Part shown: in pieces, positions 7,511 to 18,327 of the stretch | How positions within the stretch are numbered: position 1 is the first letter of the stretch | How the letters are laid out: the number at the start of each line of letters is the position of its first letter | From: a virus | Virus record (IMG/VR): IMGVR_UViG_3300023296_001132 | Coordinates: 1 to 32,242 of that record | DNA length: 32,242 nt | Reading direction: 5' to 3' (one strand) | Translations under genes and position numbers: made by a program | Notes under the pieces: model-generated | Told to the model about the DNA's origin: nothing | The model's database searches: none | The model's input: the letters and a program-made list of their open reading frames with translations, nothing else

Positions 7511-8758
7511 ATGCTAAACATATCGACACAGGATCAGAAGCTATTAGTGGAACAAAGTAATCTCAAGAAATTGGAGAACAATTTATATCTAAGAGATACT
7601 GAGAACGAGAACTACAAATACATAAAATGAAAGTTTTTCACATACGAATGAGAAGACAAAGCAAAGTTGATGAATATAGGTAGCTGATTGTTTAACACAA
7701 TATCAGATATTTTTTCGTATTATGTTGGAAATCCTAGTTATGAGTTCGGTGTTATGTTTGATGACTTCACTAGAGATTTGGTTGCTCTATGATTTTGTAC
7801 TATCGGGATTGAAAGAGAGGATGGGAAACTGAAGTTGGTATATCAACCAGCAAAAAACTATTGGAACGATAACTGAATAGATAAGATAAGCAGACTATAT
7901 ATAGACGATCAAGATAATGTATATGTATTGGTTCAATCATACTATATTGGGTATATTGAAAACAAATTATATTCTATGCCATGATATACATTACAACAAT
8001 GAGTAGAAGTACCGTTGGATACGATCCCACAGACAGCAGACTTGTTGCCAACAATCCAAACAGGATTAGATACTACAGCATTATTGATAGTACAAGAATG
8101 AGATATATCTATATTCGAGAAGATTAAGCAGTTGGTGTATTCAGTAGATAGACAGATAGTTATGAACCATACCCAATACCTACAGAATGTAGAGAGTTTT
8201 GTTATATTCAAAGGCATCAAACGACCTCAGAAGTTGTTGGAGGATTACAATAAAGGAAAAAGAATAGACTTCTCACAGATCGGTAGAATAATCAATGGAG
8301 ATGAGAACAGCACAGTAGAGTTCGTAAACAATATCAATAGTTTGATAGAAACAAGTTTGAAAGATATGGATAACAACATCAGAAGAATAGCATCAATGTC
8401 ATCAGTACCTATCGAGTTCTTATGATTAGATAGTAACGAATGAGCTGTTGGGTTGGGTAGCAGAACATTAAGACATTGAGTATTCATAAAGAAAGTACAA
8501 TATATAAGAGATCTATTCGATGAAGCATTGAATGCTTTTGTTGAATTGACAGGAGAAGATATATCATACAATCGACCAGACATATTTGCTAAGAGCGATA
8601 CTGAATTGGTTGAGGAGTTGAAGATAGCTAGAGAGATCAAAGTGATATCATTGATGAGTGCTATAAAGAAATATAATGGGTATACAGAAGAAGAAGCACA
8701 GATTGAGTATGATTTGATACAATGACAGGATTTACCACTAACAACTATAGATGGCTAA
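7511..8758 (+). CDS. Portal protein
   Basis: 415 aa. Forms the dodecameric ring at the capsid vertex through which DNA passes. It follows terL and precedes scaffold and capsid, the standard portal place, and has the right size. Seen: N-terminal NLYLRDTENENYKYIKGKFF, central alternating beta segments (KLVYQPAKNYWNDNGIDKI), and a helical C-terminal half (RRIASMSSVPIEFLGLDSN) resembling the clip and stem of SPP1-gp6-like portals, ending EEEAQIEYDLI. Start ATG 7511 is chosen because the ORF at 7473 is only 14 codons. Eleven or more UGA-Gly codons. Confidence 0.85.
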
Positions 8759-8921
8759 AGAGATGGATTTTTGAACGATACCAACTGGGAAAACTACTGC
8801 TAAATGATTAGTTAATAATATATTAAGGAGCGATAAGATTGGTTTGTTTATGGTAGTGAATATATTAGTATATTGAGTATGTGTATTGCTGGGAGTATTT
8901 CGTTTGTTTGGGCTCATCTAG
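8751..8921 (+). CDS. Small membrane protein between portal and scaffold
   Basis: 56 aa, overlapping the portal stop by 8 nt. A polar first half with PTGKTTAKGL is followed by a hydrophobic segment at about 33-56 (GLFMVVNILVYGVCVLLGVF). Three UGA codons. No family recognised; a membrane protein is unusual inside a head operon. Its 3' end lies within the first of three hairpins at 8903-8978. Confidence 0.65.
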
Positions 8922-8978
8922 TCCAGACAAAGCTAATACCTCTTGTAGCGAGGTGGTAGAATCGGTTCTTTATAGCCG
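8903..8978 (+). ncRNA. Three consecutive hairpins before the scaffold gene
   Basis: TTTGTTTGG/CCAGACAAA (8903-8911 with 8923-8931), ACCTC/GAGGT with a 7-nt loop (8938-8954), and CGGTT/AGCCG (8963-8978, one G-U). No T-run follows. Could be an RNA-processing or partial-termination site that sets scaffold and capsid levels apart from portal. No promoter of the common type is seen. Confidence 0.45.
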
Positions 8979-9003
8979 TTATTTATATCGTAAATTATCA
9001 CTA

Positions 9004-9567
9004 ATGGAATTCACACAGGAAAACTTTGAGAAATTGTTGAAGGTTTGAGAAGAGAATGAAAATTACAAGAAATCATTGAAGGAAGAGAGAGAGAGAAGGA
9101 AGCAGGCACAAGAAGAAGTGCATAATGTGAAATGATCTCTTGAGGAACTACAATCTTTCAAAAAGGAGCTAGAGGAAAAGGAAGCGAAGAAGAAAGGCAA
9201 GTATGAAGAGTTGTTATCTGAGAAAGATAAACAGCTTGAGGAACTAACTGGTAAACTTACTTCTGTAGAAACCAAAGCCACCAAGTATGATGAGTTCTTG
9301 AACAAGAACCTAGAAGACAAGATGTCTAAGATCCCTGAAGAAAAAAAGGAGTTCATTACAAAAGTCTTATCAGGTAAAGATCATGAGGAGCAGTTGAGTT
9401 TGCTTGATGGGTTCATATTGGACTATTCAAAACCTACAGACTTCAAAGTGAAGCCAAAAGATGATGGTACAGAAGCAAAAGACACAAGCAAAGAAGAAGA
9501 AGCGAAATCTAAGTGAGACATTATTGGTATGATTAGTAACGCTCCAAAACTAAACACAGAAGACTAA
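9004..9567 (+). CDS. Capsid scaffold protein
   Basis: 187 aa, almost wholly charged coiled coil at about residues 15-100 (EERERRKQAQEEVHNVKG, KKELEEKEAKKKGKYEEL), a short folded part (KMSKIPEEKKEFITKVLSG) and an acidic tail. This composition, and the position directly before the major capsid gene, are those of phage scaffolds that template the prohead and leave before maturation. Three UGA-Gly codons. No protease gene is visible beside it, so how it is removed is unclear. Confidence 0.8.
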
Positions 9568-9593
9568 CTATTTAATTTGTAAATTTATTTATT

Positions 9594-10736
9594 ATGGCAG
9601 GTAAACAATTATCCTATGATTATGTAAACGACATTAGAGATCTATCTAATGCTTTCGTACAAGTAATCGAACAAAGTCCAGTTCTTTCGACTCTTATTAG
9701 AGTAGAATGAGTGGCAACAAACACAAAACACGAACGATTACAGGATGTAGTATCTCCAATGCAATGGGCTATCAAAGCAGCAACACCTTATGTAGCAGCT
9801 TCTGGTACTATGGTACTTACTACAAATGTTTGAGTAAAGATAGGAGATATTTTGGAATTTGAATTGACTACTGGAGCTATGGGTACATTGAAAGCTAAAG
9901 TAACTGCAGTCAATGTGGATGGAGAAACTCTTTCTATTAGTGTTTATGGTGGTTCTGTTGATCAGAATATGGCAGCAGCTACTATCATCAACCTATTGTC
10001 TAGACCAAAAAACGAAGCTACTGAAGCATCGGCTGACAATGGTTACGAACCAACTACAGAATACAATGTTACACAAATCTTTGACAGAACTGCTAAAGTA
10101 TCTTTGACTTCATTGGAAGTACCAAAATATGGTATCGGTGGAGCTTTGGATTACCAAGTTTCTAGACAACTATTGGATATAGCATACGAAATAAACAGAA
10201 CTATGCTTAGATCTCCAAGAGTTACTAGAACATCATCAGAAGCTGGTACAATGGGAGGAATTATGTGGTTCTTGCAAGCTGCTACTGGAAATTCAGTAAA
10301 TGCTGCATCAGCTGCTATCTCTATGTCATTGATTAACAACGCTGTTGAGATTGCTAAGGGTAACGGTGCGAACGGTCTTTCTATCATATTGGCACATCCA
10401 ACACAAGCTAGAAAAATCTCAGCATTTAACCAATCAGGAAACAATCCAGTTATGCAAAGAGCTGATACTACTACTGGTTCATATGTAACTACATTTCTAT
10501 CAGATCAAGGAGATATTATGACTATTGTAGCTGACAGAAACTTTGACAAAGACAAAGTAGCATTGCTAGATCCTAGTAAAGTTGCTCTTGTACCACTACA
10601 AAATAGACAATTCCAAGATAAGGATGCTACTCCAGCAGGAGCAGATTATGTTGCTAGAAGAATTATTGGAGAATACACTCTTCAAGTTAAGAACGCAGCA
10701 GAATCACATTCATATATCTTCGGACTAACTATTTAA
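9594..10736 (+). CDS. Major capsid protein (SU10/DUF5309-like)
   Basis: 380 aa forming the capsid shell. Features: N-terminal DYVNDIRDLSNAFVQVIEQS, LIRVEGVATNTKHERLQD, KVSLTSLEVPKYGIGGALDYQ, an Ala-rich helix, and the C-terminal block IIGEYTLQVKNAAESHSYIF. Layout resembles the SU10-type HK97-fold capsid family. By hand count only 2 of about 27 glycines are UGA, both near the N-terminus; the rest are GGA or GGT. That is a sharp contrast with other genes and fits strong selection on a very highly expressed gene. Starts behind an AT-rich leader without Shine-Dalgarno sequence. Confidence 0.88.
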
Positions 10737-10755
10737 TTACTAATTAAAAATCATT

Positions 10756-10992
10756 ATGGACATTATAGATCACAGTAAAAATTATGCTGGCGAACCACAA
10801 GCCATACAAGCAGAAGAGTTTATTGGAAATACTATTGGTACTCATTCTTGAGCTATAGTAGTACCAACAAATGTACCTGCATCAGCATGAGCTGCTGGAG
10901 TTACTTGAGAGGTAGTACGAGGCGATTGATTTGTCTATGTATGTGTCGCAACAGATACACGACAAAGAGTCGCTATAGCTACTTGGGCATAA
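10756..10992 (+). CDS. Small head-associated hypothetical protein
   Basis: 78 aa. The second half (PASAGAAGVTGEVVRGDGFVY, then CVATDTRQRVAIATWA) matches a short beta motif common in phage tail-fibre and head proteins, reading as a surface Gly-turn module ending in ATW. Six UGA-Gly codons, several in the conserved turns. It lies just after the capsid gene, so a head decoration role is possible but not shown. A strong hairpin follows. Confidence 0.6.
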
Positions 10993-11000
10993 TTCTTCTA

Positions 11001-11026
11001 GGATAGGTAGGGCAACTTACCTATCC
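11001..11026 (+). terminator. Strong 9-bp hairpin after capsid genes
   Basis: GGATAGGTA/TACCTATCC around an 8-nt loop, starting 9 nt after the upstream stop. No T-run follows, so it may stabilise the capsid mRNA 3' end or cause partial termination rather than act as a full terminator. Confidence 0.5.
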
Positions 11027-11064
11027 GATTAAGCACTTTGTGATTGTTTATCTATTAATTATGT

Positions 11065-11376
11065 ATGATGTTGTTTACAAGTAAACCAAGATACGCAGTT
11101 CAAGTTGGTACTAAGTTAGTACAATTTAACTTAATATGAGAATATGAAACTGATGATGAAAGTCTTATTACTGGTCTTAGTAATGATGAATTTGTTAGTG
11201 TCTCAGGTAAAGTAAAAGAAAAAGTAGCCACTAATGTTGCTGAAGAAGATCAAGAAGAAGTGGTTGCTGAAGAACAAGGTATTGATAAACTAAGAGCTGA
11301 ATACAAAGAGAAGTTTGGGAAGAAAGCATTTGCTTGATGGACTGCTGAACAACTAGAAGAAAAAATAGCAGCATAA
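11065..11376 (+). CDS. Head-tail region protein with C-terminal LEM/HeH-like motif
   Basis: 103 aa (start could be 11068). Acidic central linker (ATNVAEEDQEEVVAEEQG), then LRAEYKEKFGKKAFAGWTAE, a short two-helix HeH/LEM-like module often found at the ends of small phage head proteins. Located between capsid and connector genes. Two UGA-Gly codons, one in the conserved GW. Role probably structural; not established. Confidence 0.6.
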
Positions 11377-11449
11377 TGCTGTTACTTTCAACTCCATAGC
11401 TCGCTACAGTTATCGGATTGACCGTACTTTATATAGGAATGATGCTATT

Positions 11450-11896
11450 ATGACAAACCTACTAGATGAATTGGTATATGTTAGTTTGGAAGACGCTAGA
11501 GATACATCAAGTGTATTGCCAGATAATCCAACATTAACAGACACTAATCTTACAAAGCTAATAACACAAGCACAATGGATCATAGACACCTATATCCAAA
11601 GTTTTTGAGAAAAGGTTGTTAGCACTCAATCGTTTATCTTTCCTACGATAGATGATGCTATACCACAAGACATACAGCTCGCTACTGTTTGGGTAACTGA
11701 ACAGCTGTACCTTGAAGGAACAACATTATCAGTATTGAAAGGAGAGAAAATCACATCTGAGAGTAATATGTCTAGGAGTATTTGATACTCTGACAAAGGT
11801 AGTTATCAGGAATATATAGACACAATAGGAGTGCCAAAGAAAGTGATCAATATACTCAATAAATACAAGAGCAGCTTTATATGACAGGTAATCTAA
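11450..11896 (+). CDS. Head-tail connector (gp6-like adaptor)
   Basis: 148 aa, mainly helical: DNPTLTDTNLTKLITQAQWI, then IDTYI, then QDIQLATVWVTEQLYLEG. This is the pattern of HK97 gp6-type adaptors that dock under the portal ring. Its end overlaps the next gene by 16 nt, as is common for neck genes. Three UGA-Gly codons including one near the C-terminus. Confidence 0.7.
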
Positions 11897-12246
11897 TGTT
11901 TTTTGACAAACTATGTACTATATCAGCAACAGCTTATTCGACAGTTGGTGGGTTCTCTAAAAGAACATACGCGACATTGTATAGTAATATAGAATGTAAC
12001 TTCGAACAAAATAAGAAAAAGTTGGTTAGTTCTGAATATGCTGAAAACACTAATGTTCCTGATTATGTTGTTGTTCTACCAGTATCATATAACCAAGTAC
12101 AGGAGAACCAAAAGATCATTTTGACAGATCCTGTATTATGAAATATGTGAGAGTATATCATATCTAGTGTCAATGCTGACAAGAGTGTATGATGAGGTAT
12201 TGATTGTATTACTTTATATGTTCAGGCGATGAAATGACAACAATAG
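11881..12246 (+). CDS. Head closure/neck protein
   Basis: 121 aa, beta-rich. Begins LMFFDKLCTISATAYSTVGG; ends with a Gly-rich region (DKSVGGGIDCITLYVQAMKG) needing five UGA codons. Position between adaptor and HK97-gp10-like protein, and size, suit the head closure or stopper protein. Overlaps both neighbours. Assigned mainly by gene order. Confidence 0.55.
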
Positions 12247-12608
12247 AGCTGGATGTATGAGCGATAACCAAAGAATTTGAGAAAAGGGTTATTGCTGGTA
12301 TAAACAAAGCTCTACCAATATTGCTAGAAGAACTCAAAAGATTAACACCCGAGGACACGAGGAATATGCTAGATAGCTATGTAGTTCAATCAGCACAGGT
12401 CGAGGGATGAAAAATAGTTTGAGCGATAGGCAATACAGCAGAATATGCTATCAATGTTGAGTATGGAGTATGATGATTGAAGTATAACTATCATAAACCA
12501 AAGGGAAGTGTCTTTTACCAATGAATAGGTAATAGAACATTTGCGAGAGCAGTAGATAATATTAGGAGTAAGGTTGAGAATATTATTTATCAAGAATTAA
12601 ACAGATAA
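12234..12608 (+). CDS. HK97 gp10-like tail-completion protein
   Basis: 124 aa. LKRLTPEDTRNMLDSY, the middle IGNTAEYAINVEYGVGG and the C-terminal GNRTFARAVDNI follow the HK97-gp10 family pattern (tP.dTG.L..S, then YA..VE.G, then F...A). These proteins sit at the neck and help join head and tail. The residues YGVGG and GAIGN rely on UGA-Gly. Overlaps the previous gene by 13 nt and the next by one base. Confidence 0.8.
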
Positions 12609-13048
12609 TGATCAAGACTATCAGATGAGAGAATATATACAACACAGTGAATGCTATAACAGCTATTACTTCGTTGGCTAGAGTTTTCTCAATGAAACCT
12701 GACGAAAACTCTACTCCTATTGGAACATATGTATATATGACGATCACTTCAAACAATACAACAACAAAAACACAGATAGGATATATAATGAAAACTGCGA
12801 GGGTATCGTTTCATATAGTCTGTAAGAAAGTCTTATTGACAGCTGATACTCCAGAGAGAGTATTGGGAACTGTGATAGACACAATAACAAACAACATTGT
12901 TTATCAATGATGTGGAAACAAAATAGATATAGTGGATGGGTTCTATGTTCAGAGTATATTAGAAGATACGGTTTCTCCTATATTCTTTGCTGACAATAGA
13001 CACTATATCGTAAAAGACTATCTATTTAACTATATAAGTGTTGAATAA
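12608..13048 (+). CDS. Tail terminator protein
   Basis: 146 aa. Mixed alpha/beta: an N-terminal helix (NTVNAITAITSLARVFSM), strands (GTYVYMTITSNNTTTK, ARVSFHIVCKK), a helix TPERVLGTVIDTITNNI and a closing strand FFADNRHYIVKDYLFNY. This is the layout of the tail-terminator fold that caps the tail tube. Start ATG overlaps the previous stop (TAATG), as does its own stop with the next start. Assignment from order and secondary-structure pattern. Confidence 0.65.
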
Positions 13049-13257
13049 TGGGAAAAGTAAAAAAAGAGATCGTTCAGAAAGCAACAGCACCAGTAAGTAA
13101 ATGCTACAAGTTTAATGGCACTTGGTCTATCGGTTGAGTTGTTTATGTGAAAGACAGTTGTATTCATCTAACAGAGGAACAATATGTAGACTTCGCTCAA
13201 TATGTTTACGAATGTACTGGGGATAAGTCTGCTAGTGGGAAATGTAAAAGATGCTAA
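13048..13257 (+). CDS. 69-aa Cys-containing hypothetical protein
   Basis: Lys- and Cys-containing protein (C19, C39, C55, C65, C69 approximately). Central FNGTWSIGGVVYVKDSCIHL looks like a small beta domain and the end GKCKRC could bind a metal together with another Cys. In many siphoviruses a small protein lies here between tail terminator and tail tube. One UGA-Gly. Confidence 0.6.
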
Positions 13258-13282
13258 ATTTATTTTGTAAAACTATTTAATT

Positions 13283-14161
13283 ATGAGTACTATATTAGCA
13301 AATGCAGGCGACAAATTACTTACTATGTGAGATTTGTATTACTGTACTGATGTTGTAGATTATGCTGCTATTACTAAATTGACAGCTACTAATCAATCAA
13401 CATTGAAAACAGAATTAGATCTATTCAACTATTCTACTGTTGGACATATCAATGACTTCTCTATCGCTCACTCACTTCAAAACGAAGAGATTATAAGAGC
13501 AGGTAACTGTGGAGTAGGAGAATTGGCAAGATTGGTAGAATTGACACCAACTATATCATTTACTTGGCTTGATGTAAACAACAGACCAGTATTCGATAAA
13601 ATGCTTGGATTGGATATTCTCAATGTAGCAGGAACACCAGTAACTTGAGTATCACAAGTAATAGCTAATCCATTTGTTGCTAACTTGTTCTATGCTATCG
13701 GAAACCAAAATGGAGATGGAACAGCACCAACAATCAACTCTGTAACAGGAGGAACTGATGGAGCATTGACAGCACAAGATGACTATTCTTTGGTATCTCA
13801 AAACGGGGTTCGAGGTATTGTTATGAATACTGTCGCAGGTGGTTCTACACTTACTACTCTTGCACAAACAATCACAGTAGACTACGATTACACACCAAAT
13901 GCTTCAACTCTTGATGGATATAACATCGAGAAATCATCAGTACCATATGGATTGTTTAAGTTTGTATCATGTCCTAATGCTATCAATAGTACACAAGGAG
14001 TACAAGATACAATCTACTTCCGAAAATATGTATTGAGTGGAGATATGGTAGAAAATTATATACTTCTTTCAGAAGACACATCATTTGAATGATCAGAAGC
14101 ATCATTCGTTGGAGTATCAGGTGGAGGATATTTGAAGAATAAAGCAACAGTTACTTTATAG
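13283..14161 (+). CDS. Major tail tube protein
   Basis: 292 aa, expected to build the tail tube as hexameric rings. It lies between terminator/neck genes and the tail chaperone and tape measure, followed by an intrinsic terminator. Rich in Thr, Asn and Gly, beta-type: GVGELARLVELTPTISFTW, then RGIVMNTVAGGSTLTTLAQT and ITVDYDYTP, ending in a Gly-rich tail. By hand count only 3 of about 28 glycines are UGA, as low as in the capsid gene, consistent with high expression. A longer than minimal tube protein, so it may carry an added C-terminal domain. Confidence 0.78.
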
Positions 14162-14168
14162 TAACAAT

Positions 14169-14190
14169 CAGGGGGGAAATCCTCTGTTTT
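14169..14190 (+). terminator. Intrinsic terminator after tail tube gene
   Basis: Stem CAGGGG/CCTCTG (one G-U pair) with a 6-nt loop, followed by TTTT. Starts 8 nt after the stop. Would allow head and tube genes to be expressed more than the downstream tail genes. Confidence 0.75.
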
Positions 14191-14209
14191 AGTTCTAATG
14201 GTATAATAT

Positions 14210-14824
14210 ATGTATAAATACCCACTAAAAAAAACATACAGATATACTATTCCTACTAAAAGATGAGATTTCGTACTTACTTTTAACCAATCAACAGCAA
14301 AACAAACATCAGAATATCTTGAGATACTAGAATTGTTGTTATCAAACGATACATCCAAACAAATAGAGTGAATACTGCTACAAAGAGATTATATAGATAA
14401 ATTCTTTGTAGATAATTATCAATATAAACGGTATAATATAAAGAAAAGACAGGTCTTATTGTTAGTAAAAAACGAAATAGAAGCATACATAACCGATATA
14501 GTATGAATGCTCCACCCATTGCGAAAAAGTATCTATTCTGACACGAAAAGCCCTAGTATTTGATGAAAGAAACCAAAACCATATCCATTTGATAACCATT
14601 TGGAGGTTCTTGTAAAAAAGACAGGGATTAGTATAGATGAATTGTATGATAGATTGACAATGGAACAGATCGGGCGATACATGGATAAGGTTGTATATGA
14701 TAATTACGAAACATTTAAGGAAGGAAAAGCTATCAATACAAAGATAATGTCGAAATGATGATTGAGTGAAGAACAGAACAAAGACTTGGATATTATCAAA
14801 AAGTATTTTACCAATAATAAGTAA
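14210..14824 (+). CDS. Putative tail assembly chaperone
   Basis: 204 aa between tail tube and tape measure, the invariable place of the chaperone that coats the tape measure. Begins YPLKKTYRYTIPTKRGDFVL and contains helical stretches (SEYLEILELLLSND, IDELYDRLTMEQIGRYMDK). Six UGA-Gly codons. Ends 2 nt before the tape-measure ATG. Many siphoviruses make a longer form by frameshifting; I see no second overlapping frame here, so the longer form may be absent. Identity mainly from position. Confidence 0.65.
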
Positions 14825-14826
14825 AG

Positions 14827-17493
14827 ATGGTATTGGAAACAAAGATACAGGCAACAATAGTAGCTGGGGTAGATCAAAATAGTTTTCGTAAAGGTATTGA
14901 TGTTGCTAGAGATACTGGTAAAAAGCTAGATGAGGAGTTGAGAGTAAAACTAGAGCTAGATGTTGCTAATTTCCAAATACAATTGGGTAACGCAAGAAAG
15001 GCATTAAGGGATGCTAAAAAATCTTGAGATGAGGATGCTACAATAAATGCACAATTAAAAACAAACGAACTCCAAAGAGGGCTAACAGAAGCCAAAAGAC
15101 AGCTAAATAACTATGTAAATACAGGGGATAAAGATTTAAGCAGATTGCAATCGAAATTCAATAATGTATGAAGTACGATAGGAAATCAATTCAAGATGAT
15201 AGGCACCCAGATGAAAGCAGCACTTACATCTTTCTTTGGTATATGATTAATATTATGAGCATTAAGTAGTATAAAGAATTTTCTATCTAGTTCTACTGAA
15301 GATGCTATTGCATTCGAGTCTGCATTTGCTTGAGTAAAGAAAACATTAAATGCTTCTGAAGCTGAATTCTCCGCTTTAAGAAAAGAATTGGAATGATTAA
15401 GTGAAGAAATACCAATAGCGTTCGAAGAGTTATCAAGAATAGCTGAACTTTGATGACAGCTTTGAGTAGGTATTTGAGATATTACAAAGTTTACAGATAC
15501 AATAGCAAAGATTGCTGTTACTACCAATCTTACAGCAGAAGAGGCAGCTACATCTTTCGCAAGAATAGCTAATGTAACATGACTTCCTTTGAGTGAAATA
15601 GACAGATTAGGCTCAGTAGTTGTAGAACTTGGTAATAACTTTGCTACTACTGAAAAAGACATAGTAGAGTTCACTCAAAGAATAGCTGCGGCAGGTACCA
15701 TCGCTTGATTGACTCCTCCACAAATAGCTGCTATTGGTACTTCATTATCTGCAGTAGGTATAAATGCAGAAGCTTGATGAACAGCTGTTAGTAAAGCATT
15801 GATAGATATAAATACAGCGGTTGCTCAATCGAATAGTAAATTAGCATGATTTGCTAAAACATCTTGACTTACAGCTACAGAATTTAGTAAACTATGGGAA
15901 ACAGATGCAGCTTGAGCATTTGAAAAGTTTGTAGAATGATTATGAAAAGAATGAGACTCAGCAGTAAATACTATAGATGAATTACTATGAGCTAATACAA
16001 GAACAAGAGCTGCATTTCTTTCACTAGCATTAGACTCAACAACATTAAGCGAAGCATTAAGCTCTGCCAACTGAGAGTTTGAGATAAATACAGCATTACA
16101 AATTGAAGCAGCTAAAAGATTTGCTACAACAGCATCTCAAATAGATCTATTGACAAACAGATTAAGAGTCCAAAGGGCAGAAGTTTGAGAATCAACTAAA
16201 TGATTTAAAATATTTTGGTTGACTACTCAGCTATATATAACAACAGCTATCAATGCAATATCCAATGCATTTACTACAATGGAAGCATTTGTCAAAAGAA
16301 CTCTTGCTAGAGTGACAGTTGTAGCTGTAGAACAAATACAATTTATGGCAGATTTAATGGCAAAAGTATGATTATTGTCAGATAATTTTGCTAGTAATAT
16401 AGATTCTAAATTGAATAGAATAAAAGATAATGCAAATAGAGCTATTAAAGAAAACTCAAAAGAAGCAGTTTCTGCTCTAATATCTCAAAAGGCTTCTACT
16501 GCAGCATTGGAAGTTGCACAAGAAGATTACAATACTACATTAGACAATACAACAAAATCATATTGAAAAGTAAAAGATGCAGAAGATGCTGTAGCAGAAG
16601 CAGCAAAACTTGTTCAAAAAGAGCAAGAATGAATAGAAAAACATATGGCAAAAGTAGCTGAAGAAACAAAGAAAAACCTACAAGAGAAGTGAGTAGCATA
16701 TATCAAAGCATTCGATGATGCTATAAAAGACAGCACAGACAATATCAAAAAGCTACAAGATGAGTTATGAAAAGTATGAGAGGAATTATGATGAGTAGAA
16801 CAAGATATAGGAAAGAGAGCGATAAGCATAGAAAAAGAATTGGCTGGGATCAATGTCGATATAGCGAGTGGCGATGCTTCACAAGAGGATCTAGACAAGA
16901 AAGTGGCTTTAGAAAGAGAACTAGCATTAGCTAGAGCGAATATCAATCAAGAACTACTGGATGAATTGAAAAGACAGGATCAATTGAGTGAAACAGAAAA
17001 ACTACTAGAAAGACAAACAGCGTTGCTTGCTAGACAGACAGAGTTAATATCAGAGTTAGCTTTTGAGGAAGAACAGAACAGATTATTGAAAGAGAAAAAA
17101 GAGTTATTCTCACAAGAGATAACAAAGACATATAAAATAGAACTACAAAAACAAACAGCAGCATTAGCAGAAGAAGCAGCAAAACAGATAGCTTTGTATA
17201 ATGCTATCGCAGCAGCAGCTAGAGCAGCAGCATCAGCTGGAGGAATATCAGGTGGGGGTTGAACTATACCTTGAAGAGCTATAGGATGACCAGTATCATG
17301 AGGTAGTCCATATATCGTATGAGAAAGATGACCAGAGTTATTTGTGCCATGATCTAGTGGGAACATAGTGCCAAACAACACATTGAATAACAATATCAAT
17401 ATAAATGCTAATGTATCGAATGACATAGATCTTGATTTATTAGGTAACGAGTTAGCAAGAAAGATAGCATTATCAAGGAAAGGAATATTTTAG
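14827..17493 (+). CDS. Tail tape measure protein
   Basis: 888 aa, setting tail length and delivered at infection. N-terminus is a coiled coil (LRVKLELDVANFQIQLGN). The middle has the Ala/Gly-rich tape-measure core with hydrophobic segments, including IGLILGALSSI near 140. Long helical stretches follow at 570-790. The C-terminus near 819-850 carries the diagnostic motif GGPVSGGSPYIVGERGPEL then FVPGSSGNIVPN, in which five glycines are UGA. Dozens of UGA codons elsewhere. The clearest proof of the genetic code in the window. Confidence 0.95.
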
Positions 17494-17508
17494 TTATTAT
17501 ATGAGCAT

Positions 17509-18327
17509 ATGCTTTGATATACAACAGGTTGATACCCAATAGCATTCACACAACAATCATCGGTAGATTTGAGTGGTAGTTTCTTATTCAATGGGTTCGA
17601 TATATCGGATTGTTGAGAACTATCTATAGATACAGCAAACTATGATGATATGAATAGAATATCACTAGATACATACGAAGCACCAAGAATAGATTGAGGT
17701 TGAGTGTTATGATACTTTGTGAATGGAAAGATATTGAATATAAAATTGATAGTCCAACAAGATACAGAAGAAGATCTCAATAATATGATAGATACATTGA
17801 AATTGAAACTATTTAAGAAAGAATGAGATTTGAAAATATTGGTAAATGGTAAATACAGAACAATCAAGGCAAGTCTTACATCATTAAACTTCAATAGAGA
17901 TTTCGAGAAAAAGACTATATTGACTAATGTAGTGATGAGTTTCACAGCAGTAAACAATTTCCAAGATGAGAATGCTACATACAACACAGAGGTTGCTGTA
18001 ACTTCTCCTACACTATCATTAGATATAGATAATGGTTGAGCGAGAACAGACTATCAATTGTATTTGATATTTGGTGCTGGGATCAGTTGAACAGATACTA
18101 TTAGTTTGGTACAAAATTGATATACATTGACTATAAACGAAACAATAGCTGATGGAGATATATTGATATTGGATTGAATAGAAAAACAGGTTGTATTGAA
18201 TGGAGTAGCGATTGATTATGATTGACCGTTTGTCCAGATCGACAATGGAAGTAATCCGATAGAATTGAATATCAATGGAACATACATAGCTGATATTACA
18301 CGACTTTACTATGTAAACTATCTGTAA
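17509..18327 (+). CDS. Distal tail protein (Dit-like)
   Basis: 272 aa directly after the tape measure, where siphoviruses encode the Dit hub ring. Seen: FLFNGFDISDCGELSIDTAN near the N-terminus, then DTYEAPRIDGGGVLGYFVNG (the family typically has a Gly-rich turn here, all UGA), a central core KLKLFKKEGDLKILVNGKYR, and a C-terminal beta sandwich. ATG 17509 is used because ATG 17501 is in another frame and stops quickly. One-base overlap with the next gene. Confidence 0.8.

Noticed and set aside
7473-7517. 14-codon ORF starting MPQPASD
   Set aside because: Too short and part of the leader hairpin; the portal ORF at 7511 overlaps it.
11038-11065. Promoter TTGTGA-N16-TATGTA before the gene at 11065
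   Set aside because: The -10 match is poor and the start would fall after the start codon, giving no leader.
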